Shown in pieces: positions 17,568-29,805 of a stretch of DNA of 64,000 nucleotides. Position numbers and translations under genes: made by a program. Position 1 is the first letter of the stretch. The number at the start of each line of letters is the position of its first letter. The stretch comes from Anaerolineae bacterium (GTDB lineage Bacteria; Chloroflexota; Anaerolineae; DUEN01), in contig JANXBS010000009.1 in assembly GCA_025060615.1 (NCBI GenBank), positions 62,001 through 126,000 on the forward strand, in the 5' to 3' direction. The notes beneath the pieces are model-generated. The model worked only from the letters and a program-made list of their open reading frames with translations. It was not told the origin of the DNA and did no database searches.

Positions 17568-18092
17568 TCACACGCTGGGGGGCACGAGGTAGGTATCGTA
17601 TAGCTCCTGAAAAGCTCCAGGGACCAAGGCATAAAGCTGGCGAAGAATCTCGTGAGCAACGGCTCGGATCTCCCACTGGGCTGCCTTATCGCAGCGTAGC
17701 CAGCAGAAATGTGCCCAAGCGCGGAAGTTCATCGAGATGACCAGGCGCGTCTCCGCCGCAGCCGGCAACAGAAAGCGCGCATCCTCCTTCCGGATGCCAA
17801 GCGCTCGCAACGCCTCATACGCTTTCGTCAGATTCGCCCAGGCCTCGTCCAGGATCGCTTTCGCCTCCGGTTTCTCGGCGATCTCGGGCGGCACTACCAT
17901 TCCCCATCCCCCTTTGGCCAGATCCACATAACGCTGGCTTTCTTGGCTGATGCTGGCCAGGCGATGGCGGACGATCTGATGTGTGCATGCCCGGCTGACT
18001 CCCTCGATCAAAAAAGTCGCCGTATTGTGATCGGCAGCCAGGGCTGGATCTGTGATCAGCGGCTGCGTATACGCCAGCAGTGTCACCTTCAT
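17568..18092 (-). CDS. Short ThyX-like protein carrying the ThyX motif (subunit B)
   Basis: 174 residues against 220-250 for usual flavin-dependent thymidylate synthases. The ThyX motif RHRX7S is intact ([11 protein letters not shown], residues 42-52), with [16 protein letters not shown] before it and the C-terminal [25 protein letters not shown] helix that binds dUMP/FAD. The N-terminal helical region with the EH..F signature is missing; only about 25 unusual residues precede the sheet. Its start overlaps the stop of the upstream ThyX-like gene (ATGA). Together they may make one enzyme methylating dUMP to dTMP. Confidence 0.85.
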   Translation of the reverse strand: MKVTLLAYTQPLITDPALAADHNTATFLIEGVSRACTHQIVRHRLASISQESQRYVDLAKGGWGMVVPPEIAEKPEAKAILDEAWANLTKAYEALRALGIRKEDARFLLPAAAETRLVISMNFRAWAHFCWLRCDKAAQWEIRAVAHEILRQLYALVPGAFQELYDTYLVPPSV

Positions 18093-18577
18093 CCGCTCAC
18101 CTCTAGCCGATTGAACTCAGCATACAACGCAGGAGCCAACGGCTGCACCACTGGCAGCACATCTAACGCCAGCCCCCGTCGAAACAGATCCAGCCAAACG
18201 CGGGCATTTCCAGAGACAACCCATCCATCTCGCCATGGCGTCACCTCTAAATGACGATTCGCCATGCGCCACCAAATGGGCTCATCCCGCCGGGGGGAGA
18301 CATCAGCGGGCTCCGCGAGGCCGGTCCCGCTCACGAAAACGACGAAGGTTACATGCTCGATGACGTCCTCGTGCCCTTCACGCAGACGGGACTGGAGAAA
18401 CCCCGGGTTGTGTCCCATCTTGTCCGTGGAGCGGTAACATACCCGCGCAGCGAACTCGGCCAACCGTTCCTGTTCCGTGCCCGCCGTCGCCTCTAGCATC
18501 ATCCGGACATCGCCCAGGTCATCCACTGCGGAGAGGGCGGGATTGAGCCGAGTGCAACTGAGCAACCTGACGTTCAT
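18089..18577 (-). CDS. Short ThyX-like protein lacking the ThyX motif (subunit A)
   Basis: 162 residues. It has the ThyX N-terminal signature FAARVCYRS, then [17 protein letters not shown] (Glu74-His75 match the conserved EH of ThyX), and a C-terminal helix [16 protein letters not shown] resembling the ThyX dUMP-binding helix. The RHRX7S segment between them is absent. It therefore complements the following gene, which has the motif but lacks this N-terminus. AGGGGG precedes the ATG. Alternatives: a degenerate paralogue or regulatory subunit. Confidence 0.75.
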   Translation of the reverse strand: MNVRLLSCTRLNPALSAVDDLGDVRMMLEATAGTEQERLAEFAARVCYRSTDKMGHNPGFLQSRLREGHEDVIEHVTFVVFVSGTGLAEPADVSPRRDEPIWWRMANRHLEVTPWRDGWVVSGNARVWLDLFRRGLALDVLPVVQPLAPALYAEFNRLEVSG

Positions 18578-18615
18578 CGGTCCCCCTAGAGATCACCCAA
18601 GCCCTGACAGAGAGT

Positions 18616-19260
18616 TCACGTAGTCCGGATGTCAATCACCCGGCCATCAATATGCGCGATCGCCTCTAACAGAGAGTGCTCCGTCACGTCGGCGACTTTG
18701 ACCGTCACCAGCGCCGTGCCAGGCTCGTTGCCGGCAAAGGTGCCCAGGCTGATGATGTTTCCCCCGATTCCGGCGATCGCGCTGGTGAGATCGGCCAACA
18801 GCCCTCGACGATCGGGGACCTCCAACGTCAGACGCACACCGTGATCGCGCGCTCCCAGTAGCTCCAGGAAGATTTTGAATAGATCGGTTTCGGTGATGAT
18901 GCCGACGAGCTCGTCCCCGCGCATCACCGGCAACCCCCCAATGCGGTTGTCTGCCATGATGCGCGCGGCCTCCTCAAGCGGGGTCTGTTCATCCACGGTG
19001 ATCACTGGCGAGGTCATCACCTTCTTAACAGTCAGCTTGGAGAGCAAATAGTTCAGCTCGAAAATGCTGAGTGAGGTGGCGGGTGAGGGAGAAGCCTGGA
19101 GCAGATCTTTCTCCGAGACGATCCCGACTAGCTTGCCATGTCGGTTGAGCACAGGTAGGCGGCGGACCTTGTTCTCGTGCATGATCCGCAATGCCTCCCC
19201 GATGCCTACATCCTCTGTCACCGTCACCGGATTCCGGCGCATCCTCTCACCGACAAGCAT
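18616..19260 (-). CDS. CBS-pair and ACT domain protein
   Basis: 214 residues. Two CBS motifs: VGERMRRNPVTVTEDVGIGE to GIVSEKDLL (1-52) and VKKVMTSPVITVDEQTPLEE to GIITETDLF (75-130). The ACT domain at the C-terminus begins RLTLEVPDRRGLLADLTSAI. Proteins of this build sense adenosyl nucleotides and an amino acid; the AcuB family is the nearest known type. GGGAGG sits six bases before the chosen ATG. The frame is open upstream, but that stretch is not protein-like. Confidence 0.9.
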   Translation of the reverse strand: MLVGERMRRNPVTVTEDVGIGEALRIMHENKVRRLPVLNRHGKLVGIVSEKDLLQASPSPATSLSIFELNYLLSKLTVKKVMTSPVITVDEQTPLEEAARIMADNRIGGLPVMRGDELVGIITETDLFKIFLELLGARDHGVRLTLEVPDRRGLLADLTSAIAGIGGNIISLGTFAGNEPGTALVTVKVADVTEHSLLEAIAHIDGRVIDIRTT

Positions 19261-19460
19261 TTGTGCACCTCCCGTGAAAAGCGGGTGTCCGCATTGGACG
19301 ATGGCGATCTCGCACGGTCTTCCCCCGGAAGGGACGCGAGACTCGTTTGAGAACTTGCCTGAAAACCCTGAAAGGCACAAAAATTTTGGAAACGTCCATG
19401 TGTAGCAGAATTTCCGGACGATCTCTGAGCGAGGCGGCTCTGCAACTGGAAAGCCATCGG

Positions 19461-20366
19461 CTACTTTCGCGAGGACCCGGCTAACACTTCGGCCATCACC
19501 TGGCGTAGCAGGTCGGGCCGATCGGTGATGATCCCGTCCACTCCCATCTGCAGCAACTGCCGCATGCGGTCGGGGGTGTTGATGGTCCACACATGTACCT
19601 TCATACCTTGGGCATGGGCCGCCGCTACAAAGCGCGGCGTAACCACCTGGATCTCACCCGAACGGTCGGGGACCTGTAGGGCATTAGCCACCGGGCGATA
19701 GAACGCACCCAGGCCGAACCGCTGGAGCAGGTAAAAGCTCTGCACCTCGCCTGCTGAAGCCCCAGTCGCTATACCTGGCATTAGGCGACGAAACCGCTTA
19801 ATGACGCCGTCATCCGAAGCCACCACCAGCACTCGATCTTGGGCTCCCATCTCCTCGATCAGTCTGGCCACAGTTTCCTCAATAGGTGGGGTTACCTGTT
19901 TGATCTCGATGTTGACGCGGGCCTCCGGGAAAGCTGTCAGTACCTCCCGCAAGGTTGGGATCTTGATTCCTCGACCCCGATATGGGAAGCTATGCCCATT
20001 ATCGGGGGAATAACGATAGCCAGCGTCCAGGGCTTGAAGCTGGGCTAGCGTCATCTCCGTCACCTTTCCGGTACCGTCGGTGGTCCGATCCACCGTCTCG
20101 TCATGGATGACCACGAGCTCGCCATCCCGCGAGGCGCGCACATCCAGCTCTAGGACATCAGCACCCAAGGCTAGAGCGTTTTGGAACGCCAGCATGGTGT
20201 TCTCCGGGGCTAGCGCGGCGCCGCCGCGGTGGGCCATATTCAGGGGATATGGACTCTCAAGGAAGCGGGTAGGGGGAGGTGGGTTGATCGTCAACAGACG
20301 ATACAGGGCGAAGACGACCAGCACCGCAACGACCATGAAAGCCAGACGCCACAGGATGCGTTTCAT
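19461..20366 (-). CDS. Membrane-anchored glycerophosphodiester phosphodiesterase
   Basis: 301 residues. N-terminal membrane helix at about 5-26 (LWRLAFMVVAVLVVFALYRLL). Catalytic domain: AHRGGAALAPENTMLAFQNAL (His46, Arg47, Glu55), ELDVRASRDGELVVIHDETVDRTTDG (Glu73, Asp75, His88), all the metal and catalytic residues of GDPD. It splits glycerophosphodiesters to glycerol-3-phosphate and an alcohol, probably at the outer face. An AGGAG ribosome site directly precedes the ATG. Confidence 0.93.
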   Translation of the reverse strand: MKRILWRLAFMVVAVLVVFALYRLLTINPPPPTRFLESPYPLNMAHRGGAALAPENTMLAFQNALALGADVLELDVRASRDGELVVIHDETVDRTTDGTGKVTEMTLAQLQALDAGYRYSPDNGHSFPYRGRGIKIPTLREVLTAFPEARVNIEIKQVTPPIEETVARLIEEMGAQDRVLVVASDDGVIKRFRRLMPGIATGASAGEVQSFYLLQRFGLGAFYRPVANALQVPDRSGEIQVVTPRFVAAAHAQGMKVHVWTINTPDRMRQLLQMGVDGIITDRPDLLRQVMAEVLAGSSRK

Positions 20367-20505
20367 CTCCTATCCCATTCGCTTCGGTACGTAATGTCAG
20401 GCTGAACCGTTCAGCGAGGAATCCGATTCGGAGAAGGTGAAGAAGGCATCTCCGATCGGTAGCCACCTTCCCGGTTAGAGGAACCTTTGACCAGACAGCG
20501 ACCGC

Positions 20506-20534
20506 ATTATAGCAGAGGCGAAAAGGGGATGCAA
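20506..20534 (-). promoter_or_regulatory. Promoter upstream of the GDPD gene
   Basis: Minus-strand TTGCAT (20529-20534), 17-nt spacer, TATAAT (20506-20511), starting just past the era stop. The predicted leader is about 130 nt. Confidence 0.55.
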
Positions 20535-20536
20535 TT

Positions 20537-21508
20537 CTAATGCTTGCGTGACAATGGATACCCCAGGCGACGGAGCTCCTTCTCGTCACGTCGCCAGTGG
20601 GGCTTCACCTTTACCCACAGATCGAGATACACCCGCGTTCCCACAAGGTTCTCGATCTCCTGTCGGGCTGCCTGGCCGATCTTCTTCAGCATGGAGCCTT
20701 CACGTCCTAGGATGATCCCCTTATGGCTCTCGCGTTCCACATAGATGGTAGCGCTGATGTACGTCATCTCCGGCGAGCGCTCCTTAAACTCGTCTACCAC
20801 CACCGCCACGCCGTAGGGGACCTCTTGGTGCAGGTGCAACATCGCCTGTTCACGGATCAACTCGGCGGCCAAGAAACGCTCCTGCTGATCAGTCACCTGA
20901 TCTGCTGGATAGTAGCGCGGCCCAAGTGGCAACAGCGATACGACCAGCCTCAGCAGTTCGTCCCGACGGTCGCCGCGGATGGCGGAGATCAACATCCACG
21001 GTGGCTCCGGCTGTCCTGGAGCTGCTCGCGCCAACAACTCGCGATGCTGGCCGACGAGGTCAGCCTCGTTCTCCGGCGTCAATAGGTCTGCCTTGTTCAT
21101 ACCCATGATAAGCGGGACTGGCTCAGAGCGCTTCGCTAGCAGGTCGGCGATCTCCTCATCCTCGGCCGTTGGCGGCGTGGACACGTCCACTAGCCATAGC
21201 ACCACGTCCGCATCTGAGATCGCCTTCAGCGCCTGTTCGCACATATACTCGCCAAGTTTGTGGAGTGGCTTATGAATCCCTGGCGTGTCCACGAAGATCA
21301 CCTGCGCCTCTGGTAGCGTCAGAATCCCTAGCAAGCGATTGCGCGTGGTCTGCGGTTTGGGCGAGACGATGGCGATCTTCTGGCCCAGATACGCGTTCAT
21401 CAGAGAGGATTTGCCTACGTTCGGCCGGCCGATCACCGACACGAAGCCGGAGCGATGTCCCTCCGGCAACGTCTCCCAGTCTATCGGCGATGTTTGTTCT
21501 TCCCTCAC
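20537..21508 (-). CDS. era: GTPase Era
   Basis: 323 residues. G1 GRPNVGKS (27-34), effector region KPQTTRNRLLGIL, G3 DTPGIHKP, G4 NKAD, G5 in WMLISAIRGD, then the KH domain with IILGREGSMLKKIGQAARQEIE and the end VYLDLWVKVKPHWRRDEKEL. Era binds the 3' end of 16S rRNA and helps mature the small ribosomal subunit. The N-terminal 20 residues are slightly longer than in E. coli. Probably transcribed alone or with upstream genes. Confidence 0.97.
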   Translation of the reverse strand: MREEQTSPIDWETLPEGHRSGFVSVIGRPNVGKSSLMNAYLGQKIAIVSPKPQTTRNRLLGILTLPEAQVIFVDTPGIHKPLHKLGEYMCEQALKAISDADVVLWLVDVSTPPTAEDEEIADLLAKRSEPVPLIMGMNKADLLTPENEADLVGQHRELLARAAPGQPEPPWMLISAIRGDRRDELLRLVVSLLPLGPRYYPADQVTDQQERFLAAELIREQAMLHLHQEVPYGVAVVVDEFKERSPEMTYISATIYVERESHKGIILGREGSMLKKIGQAARQEIENLVGTRVYLDLWVKVKPHWRRDEKELRRLGYPLSRKH

Positions 21509-21848
21509 GCTTTTACCCTAATCCTGCACATCACACAGGGGCTATCGCTGATCTCGACGCCGATCCGGGCCATCGGCGAATCGGGGGGCCACGGAGGAGG
21601 GAACGACATCCCTCGTGCGACCCTGCATGCGCACCCCTTGTATAGTTCGATCATCGTTCGCTTGAACCTATCGCAAGAACTTTCGGTTTTGCACCAGACA
21701 GGCCACTTTGCTTTTCCTAATGACTTGGGTGAACTTCTCGCAATTTAAGACGAAGAGGACAGCGACTTCCTGTCCCCTTCGTTGAGATAGACGACCTTTG
21801 GCTGGAAGAAAGCTAACGGAAACGTCTGGCATCCTTCCCAATCCATGC
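21509..21848. other. Spacer between mdh and era
   Basis: 340 nt with no credible ORF. It holds the hairpin at 21751-21781 (listed separately) and presumably the era promoter, which I could not pin down. Confidence 0.5.
21751..21781 (-). terminator. Probable terminator hairpin after mdh
   Basis: A 12-bp stem (CGAAGGGGACAG with CTGTCCTCTTCG on the minus strand, one G-U pair, 7-nt loop) about 68 nt past the mdh stop, followed by the weak T-tract TCTTAAATT. The short U-run makes termination efficiency uncertain. Confidence 0.55.
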
Positions 21849-22880
<1,032 letters not shown>

Positions 22881-22904
22881 TCACCGGGGATGGGAATGGT
22901 CTGC

Positions 22905-23834
22905 TCATGCCGTTGCCGGCAGCTCCGCCAGTGAGGCTGTCTCGGCCGTGGAGACCTCTGAGGTCAGGACGCCATCGGCCACTAACACCGGTTTCAACGC
23001 GCAGATCGCCACTTCCAGCATCTCTAGGTCTGGCTCTCGTGTGGTGAGACGCTGCAATGTCAACCCTGGAAGGACGAAAAGCCTCACCAACGGATGGCTC
23101 TGGTGATCTGCGGAGAAACGGATAAACTCATAGGCCACGCCTGCTATTAGAGGGATGACCAACACCCGTGATAACAGGCGCAGATACCATTGAGGGAACT
23201 GCAGAGGAATATGGAATAGAATTGCCAGGATCAGTACAAGCAAGAGAAAGCTCGTACCACAACGGATGTGCGCCGTGCTAAAGCGAGCCACCGAGGCAGG
23301 GGTCAGCTCCGCACCGGCCTCCAACGCGTTAATCGCCTTATGCTCGGCACCATGATACGCGAACACTCGGCGGATATCAGGCATCAAGCCGATCAGCCTG
23401 ACATAAGCCAGGAACAGGGCTAACCGTACTATTCCCTCGACGACGCTGCTCGCCACAGGGGATGGCCAGAAGCGCTCTAACCAATGCGCCAACACCGAAG
23501 GAAATAGGAAGAATATGCCGATGCCTAGGGCTAACGAGCCAGCTACGGTGGTCCAGGCGACGGGCCCCTTGAACTCGACCTTCTCCTCAGCCATGGCCAC
23601 GTCTGCAGACCACAGGAGAGCACGCATGCCCAGGACTAGGGCATCCCACAACATCGCCAAGCCACGAACGAAGGGCCATTGCCCCCATCGGCTAGTGTAC
23701 ACTCGCGCCGTTAACGGCTCCTGATGTACGATGATCTCCCCCTTAGGGTTCCGCACTGCGACGGCCATATGCGTACGGCCGCGCATCATCACTCCCTCGA
23801 TCACCGCCTGGCCGCCGTAGTAAAATCTCGCCAT
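22905..23834 (-). CDS. DUF1385 (YqhQ-like) membrane protein
   Basis: 309 residues. The signature N-terminus [21 protein letters not shown], the central [21 protein letters not shown] and [20 protein letters not shown] identify DUF1385. Four to six membrane helices are evident between residues 95 and 240. Its function is unsettled in all species. It has its own excellent promoter and an AGGGGG ribosome site. The C-terminal 45 residues ([20 protein letters not shown]) are soluble. Confidence 0.92.
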   Translation of the reverse strand: MARFYYGGQAVIEGVMMRGRTHMAVAVRNPKGEIIVHQEPLTARVYTSRWGQWPFVRGLAMLWDALVLGMRALLWSADVAMAEEKVEFKGPVAWTTVAGSLALGIGIFFLFPSVLAHWLERFWPSPVASSVVEGIVRLALFLAYVRLIGLMPDIRRVFAYHGAEHKAINALEAGAELTPASVARFSTAHIRCGTSFLLLVLILAILFHIPLQFPQWYLRLLSRVLVIPLIAGVAYEFIRFSADHQSHPLVRLFVLPGLTLQRLTTREPDLEMLEVAICALKPVLVADGVLTSEVSTAETASLAELPATA

Positions 23835-23860
23835 GTGAGCCCCCTAAAAAGTTAAAACCG

Positions 23861-23889
23861 ATTTTACACGCATCCACAGCGCGTGTCAA
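23861..23889 (-). promoter_or_regulatory. Near-consensus promoter of the DUF1385 gene
   Basis: Minus-strand TTGACA (23884-23889), 17-nt spacer, TAAAAT (23861-23866). The leader is about 20 nt to the ATG. Confidence 0.82.
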
Positions 23890-23940
23890 TTGGGTTGGAC
23901 TCCATAAGCGTAGGCCCGGTTCTAATCAGGCTCGTTCTAA

Positions 23941-25254
23941 CTATGAGGTCGGTTGAGCCTTGGTAGTAGGCTCGAGGTAGAGAACTTCATCGCTGTCATC
24001 ATAGGCGATCAGCTCTGCATAGCGGCCCCAGTTGATGGCGGTTTCCAGCTGGCGTTCGGCCTGCTCTGGTGGAAACTCCAGCTCTAGAGCGGTTTGAACT
24101 ACGCCCCATTGCAGTTGCCGATTGTTCGCAGCCTGCAACATCGCAGTCAGCCACCTGAATAGGGGGAGGCGACGAATACGCGTGGCGAAGATCTCCTTGC
24201 GAGCCAGAATACTCGCTTCAGCGAAGGCCTCACCCAGCGGGGTGAGCGTCACATCACCCCTAGCGATGGTAGCAAAGCCCAGCAGCTCCGCAGCCTCGAT
24301 TAGGTGCAGCAGGCGATCGGAGTCCACCCTCAGCTCTTCGGAGAGCCGATAGATGTCCATCTGGCCACTGGGGATCTCAGCCAGATGTTCTAGCAAGCCG
24401 GCCAGCTCATTCACGGTGATGGGAGGCAGCGCTCGTGTGCGTCCCGGTTCACCGGGGGCGACTCCTAGCTCCATATGCTCCGGCTGCGTTTGACCAGCCA
24501 AGATCGCATAGACTTGGTCTACGACGTTCAGAAACTTGACGTCTTTGCGCTGACGTGGATGCGAAAGGGGCACAGGCAGGTCCATCACCACCCGACCCGG
24601 CTCTTTGTCCATAACGATGAGACGATCGGCCATGAAGACGGCTTCCTCAATGTTGTGGGTGACCATCAGGATGGCCCGTGTGGGGATGTTGCCACTGACC
24701 CACAGCTCCAGCAGCTCACCTCGAAGCGCTTCGGCACTTAGCACATCTAAGGCCGAGAAAGGCTCGTCCAGACACAAGAGCTCCGGCTCTACAGCCATCG
24801 CTCTCGCGAATCCCACCTTTTGGCGCATCCCTCCGGAAAGCTCACGCGGGTAAGCCGTCTCAAATCCATCCAGCCCCACGCGGTCCAACAGGTCAATCGC
24901 CCGCGCCATACGCAGCTTCGCTGGCATCCCCCGAGCCTTGAGCGCCACCTCGACGTTCTCTAACACGGTCAGCCAAGGGAAAAGGGCGAAAGTTTGAAAC
25001 ACGATGGTCGCGTGAGGGTTCACGCCGCGCAAAGGCTGGCCCCGATACAGAACCTCTCCCTCCGTGGGCCGCTGTAGCCCGGTGATGATGCGCAGGAGAG
25101 TGCTCTTGCCGCAGCCAGATGGCCCCAAGAGCGCGACGAATTCCCCCTCTCGGAGGGTCAGGTTGACATCGTGAACAGCGATGAAACGTCGCTGGGTGCC
25201 TTCGTATGTCTGGCTGACATGTCGGAGTTCCAAAAGAACGCGGTTATCAGGCAT
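23941..25254 (-). CDS. Nitrate/taurine-type ABC ATPase with C-terminal AAA-associated domain
   Basis: 437 residues. Residues 1-255 are an ABC ATPase: Walker A GPSGCGKST, Q-loop FQTFALFPWL, signature LSGGMRQKVGFARAMA, Walker B LLCLDEPFSALD, switch His in VTHNIEEAV. Residues 285-430 form the AAA-associated C-terminal domain (VNELAGLLEHLAEIPSGQMD, DRLLHLIEAAELLGFATIA), whose role is unknown, possibly sensing. It ends the two-gene operon with the duplicated permease, gap 3 nt. Substrate unknown (this clade includes nitrate, sulphonate and bicarbonate importers). Confidence 0.92.
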   Translation of the reverse strand: MPDNRVLLELRHVSQTYEGTQRRFIAVHDVNLTLREGEFVALLGPSGCGKSTLLRIITGLQRPTEGEVLYRGQPLRGVNPHATIVFQTFALFPWLTVLENVEVALKARGMPAKLRMARAIDLLDRVGLDGFETAYPRELSGGMRQKVGFARAMAVEPELLCLDEPFSALDVLSAEALRGELLELWVSGNIPTRAILMVTHNIEEAVFMADRLIVMDKEPGRVVMDLPVPLSHPRQRKDVKFLNVVDQVYAILAGQTQPEHMELGVAPGEPGRTRALPPITVNELAGLLEHLAEIPSGQMDIYRLSEELRVDSDRLLHLIEAAELLGFATIARGDVTLTPLGEAFAEASILARKEIFATRIRRLPLFRWLTAMLQAANNRQLQWGVVQTALELEFPPEQAERQLETAINWGRYAELIAYDDSDEVLYLEPTTKAQPTS

Positions 25255-25257
25255 TGG

Positions 25258-26976
<1,719 letters not shown>

Positions 26977-27246
26977 GTTGGACGCCTCCAAGAAGAGATG
27001 CCACAGGCAGGTGAACGCAATTGTACCACGCGTCCCTTAATGGCCCCAACAAAGCCGGAGCAGTTCGACGCTCGCCGAGTCACTGTGACCACGCTATCGG
27101 CATCTATTGAAGGTGTCGCGAAAATCGCCTGAGTGGGACGGGAACCGGCTTAGGGGAGGCTGAGATGGCATTAATCGTCCCTCCCCTTGTGTCTACGTAG
27201 GAGGGCGATCTGCTGGTCGCCTTCTGCTGGCGCAAAAAGGGGCTAG

Positions 27247-27662
27247 TTAAGGTTTTTCAGACACCTCTTGAGGGGCATCGCGGGCAAGGGGAGCGGAGAG
27301 GACACGAACAGCCGCGCGGCGTACGATAACCGATTGCGTTTCGTCATCCTTGACCTGCAGAAGGACGGCTTGAGCTTTTTCGTCGCCGAGGGCGCTTAGC
27401 GCCAAGACGGCTTCGGCACGCACATACGGATCCACTGGTGCATCTAGCAACGCGACTAGGGCCTCTACTGCTCGCTGATCACCTAGCTGTCCTAACAGAT
27501 AAACAGCCCGCCGTTGCGTGAGCGGATCCGGATGACGTAGCGCTGCGATCAGCTTTTCGAGATAGCTGATCCCACTTGCCGATTGCGAGGCACCGCATTG
27601 AGGACAGCTCAACCCTGAGGGGGGATTTCAGCCCAACAATGCGGACAGTAGTAGGTGATCAT
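27247..27662 (-). pseudogene. Zinc-ribbon/HEAT-repeat protein with a frameshift at a C-run
   Basis: The gene appears to start at ATG 27662 (AAGGGGAAG ribosome site) with MITYYCPHCWAEIPP and then hits a stop. After a one-base shift at a run of six G (27619-27624; C on the coding strand) it continues as GLSCPQCGAS, restoring two CxxC knuckles of a zinc ribbon, then HEAT-like repeats: LIAALRHPDPLTQRRAVYLL, AVEALVALLDAPVDPYVRAE and VIVRRAAVRVL. HEAT repeats serve as protein-binding scaffolds. It may be a true mutation, slippage or a sequencing error. A TTG start at 27612 would express only the HEAT part (121 residues). Confidence 0.7.
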
Positions 27663-27697
27663 GTCGTTCTTCCCCTTTCGCTGGTCTGAGCTTCCGG

Positions 27698-28315
27698 CTA
27701 ATTGCCCTTCAGATGACAGGTGTCATTTGCGAGGATGAGCCTAGCTCGCTCATGATCTGCCTCAAAGACCGTAAGGGATGCTGTATCCACCTGAAATCGT
27801 AGGATATAGCCCTCATGAAGGCCCAGCAGGCGGCACATAAGCACACGACAGACGATGAGATGACTCACCAACACCACCGACTCATTTGGGTAAAGCTCGA
27901 TCAATTCATGAACCAGGCTCTCGGAGCGAGCCCGCACATCGCCCAACGACTCGCCATGGGGAAAACGAACACAGTGCGGCGCGTTCAGCCACGTCCGATA
28001 CAGCTCTGGAAATCGCGCCTCGGCTTCTGCCGGGCTGAGGCCGGCGAAGTCCCCATAATCCAGATCAAGCAATCCCTCGTGGGGTTGGACTCGCAAATGG
28101 AACGGTCGGGCGATCACCTCTGCTGTCTGTATCGCCCGCTGTAGAGGGCTGGTGAGCACGGCTATTGGCCGGTACTCGGCGGCGATACGGCATGCCACTG
28201 CCTCTGCCTGTTGTAGGCCGGCTTCGTTAAGGGGAAGATCGGTCCGCCCCCGGAAGCGCTCCTCTCTATTCCAGGCTGTCTGTCCATGACGGACCAAGAG
28301 AAGCGTTATGGTCAT
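27698..28315 (-). CDS. Histidine phosphatase (phosphoglycerate-mutase-like)
   Basis: 205 residues. The phosphohistidine motif LVRHGQTAWN (Arg9, His10), RFRGRTDLPLNEAG, LTSPLQRAIQTAEVIA, the acid residue region LLDLDYGDFAGL, and the second His in VLVSHLIVCRVLMC. It resembles cobalamin-phosphatase CobC and broad-specificity phosphatases more than glycolytic mutases. Substrate unknown. GGGAGGTG precedes the ATG. It lies 36 nt upstream of the zinc-ribbon/HEAT gene. Confidence 0.92.
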   Translation of the reverse strand: MTITLLLVRHGQTAWNREERFRGRTDLPLNEAGLQQAEAVACRIAAEYRPIAVLTSPLQRAIQTAEVIARPFHLRVQPHEGLLDLDYGDFAGLSPAEAEARFPELYRTWLNAPHCVRFPHGESLGDVRARSESLVHELIELYPNESVVLVSHLIVCRVLMCRLLGLHEGYILRFQVDTASLTVFEADHERARLILANDTCHLKGN

Positions 28316-28593
28316 AAACGATCACCTCCCTACTCCTGTCCCACGATGACGATGGCATATAGTGCGCTCTGTAGGTCTACCATCCCAACCAATCACACCT
28401 CCTCATCCACCTTCAATCGCTTGACACGCTTTTCGAGCGTGAGCCATACCACTGCAGCCAGGAGGTTCCTTCGCACACAGAGAGCACAGAGCACATTATC
28501 ACCTCGGCGGTGTTGCTACGCCACGCTGGCATCTCGGTGGGGACAAGCGAAAGACGGCTAATCTAAGGCACGGAAGCAGCGTTGATTTTCAGA

Positions 28594-29793
28594 TCATCTC
28601 CTCGCCTTTCTCACTAAAAGAAACAGGGGAACAGAGGCGAGCTGCGCCCCCACCGAGAACCCGATGAGAGAGGGAAGTGAGACATCATAAAGGACACCCA
28701 TCAGCGCGCTGCCCCCGAACCAGAACAGCCCATAGCCGGTATTGAAGACGCCATACGCTGCGCCGCGCCGATCTGGAGGAACCATCTCAGCGATAGCCGC
28801 TCGCATGATGGACTCTTGCGCGCCCATGCCGATCCCCCAGACCACCATACCTATCAGCGCAAAGTAGAAGCTTCCCAAGAAAACTAGCGGAGCGAACAGC
28901 GAGGAGAGAAGTGCGGCAACGGCGAGGATGAAGACGCCCGCTCGATCAAAGAGACGCCCGAAGAGAAGCGCAGCCAGGGCGTCTACACCCATCGCCACCG
29001 CGTAGAAGATCGGGATCCAGGGTTTGGAGACCACGATGGCCTTCTCAAAATGATAGGCGATGAGCGGGAAGTCGGCATAGCCCGCAGCGATCAACGCCAC
29101 AGCAGCCAGGTATAGCCAAAACCTAGGCGTAAAACCCCTCGTCTCTAGCGCGGGGGTGCCAACTTCCAATTCGCGAGGGCGAGGGTATAGCCAGCGCGCT
29201 AACAGGAGCACACTGATGGCCAGAAGGGCAGGCACAAGCAGAGCAGCAAAACCAAGCTGATAGCCCCCTTTGAGGTAGAGGACAGCCGCGACGAGAAGCG
29301 GACCTAGCATGGCGCCGAGCTGGTCTAAAGCCTCATGTAAGCCAAAGCCCCACCCTCTCCCGATCTCTTTAGTGGCATGCGAAAGCATGGCATCACGGGC
29401 GGGCGTACGAATCGCCTTTCCCATTCGCTCTGCGATCATCAGGGCAGCGGCGAGTTCCCATCGTCCTGCCAGGGCGAGCAATGGGACGGCCATCAAGTTC
29501 AGGGCATAACCACCTAGCGTAATGGCCCAATATCTTCCAGTTCGATCGCTGATATAGCCTGAGACAAGGCGCAGACCATATCCGATCAACTCGCCCAGTC
29601 CGGCCACGATCCCCACCGCGGTGGCGCTGGCGCCGAGCGCGGCGAGAAAGGGGCCGGTGATGCTGCGGGCCCCTTCATACGTCATATCGGCGAAGAGGCT
29701 TACTATCCCGAGCAGGAGAACGAACTTGAGGGCAATTCTGCTGGCCTCAAGCTGGTGCTTCATTTGCAAGCTATCCAACGCAGGCTGGGCCAT
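28594..29793 (-). CDS. MFS transporter
   Basis: 399 residues with about 12 membrane helices. The first half has SLFADMTYEGARSITGPFLAALGASATAVG and the loop GYISDRTGRYWAITLGGY (the MFS G-x-x-x-D-R-x-G-R motif). The second half repeats the loop as ALLFGRLFDRAG. It resembles the group of exporters once annotated as drug or metal efflux proteins. Substrate unknown. AAGGAG five bases before the ATG. It follows terC by 12 nt, so the two are probably co-transcribed. Confidence 0.9.
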   Translation of the reverse strand: MAQPALDSLQMKHQLEASRIALKFVLLLGIVSLFADMTYEGARSITGPFLAALGASATAVGIVAGLGELIGYGLRLVSGYISDRTGRYWAITLGGYALNLMAVPLLALAGRWELAAALMIAERMGKAIRTPARDAMLSHATKEIGRGWGFGLHEALDQLGAMLGPLLVAAVLYLKGGYQLGFAALLVPALLAISVLLLARWLYPRPRELEVGTPALETRGFTPRFWLYLAAVALIAAGYADFPLIAYHFEKAIVVSKPWIPIFYAVAMGVDALAALLFGRLFDRAGVFILAVAALLSSLFAPLVFLGSFYFALIGMVVWGIGMGAQESIMRAAIAEMVPPDRRGAAYGVFNTGYGLFWFGGSALMGVLYDVSLPSLIGFSVGAQLASVPLFLLVRKARR

Positions 29794-29805
29794 CAAGATC
29801 TCCTT

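Noticed and set aside
28316-28593. Spacer with a possible small membrane ORF (minus strand) and a CACAGAG-rich stretch near 28475-28496 resembling a dispersed intergenic repeat
   Set aside because: Only one copy in the window and no ribosome-site support for the ORF, so neither a gene nor a repeat can be claimed.
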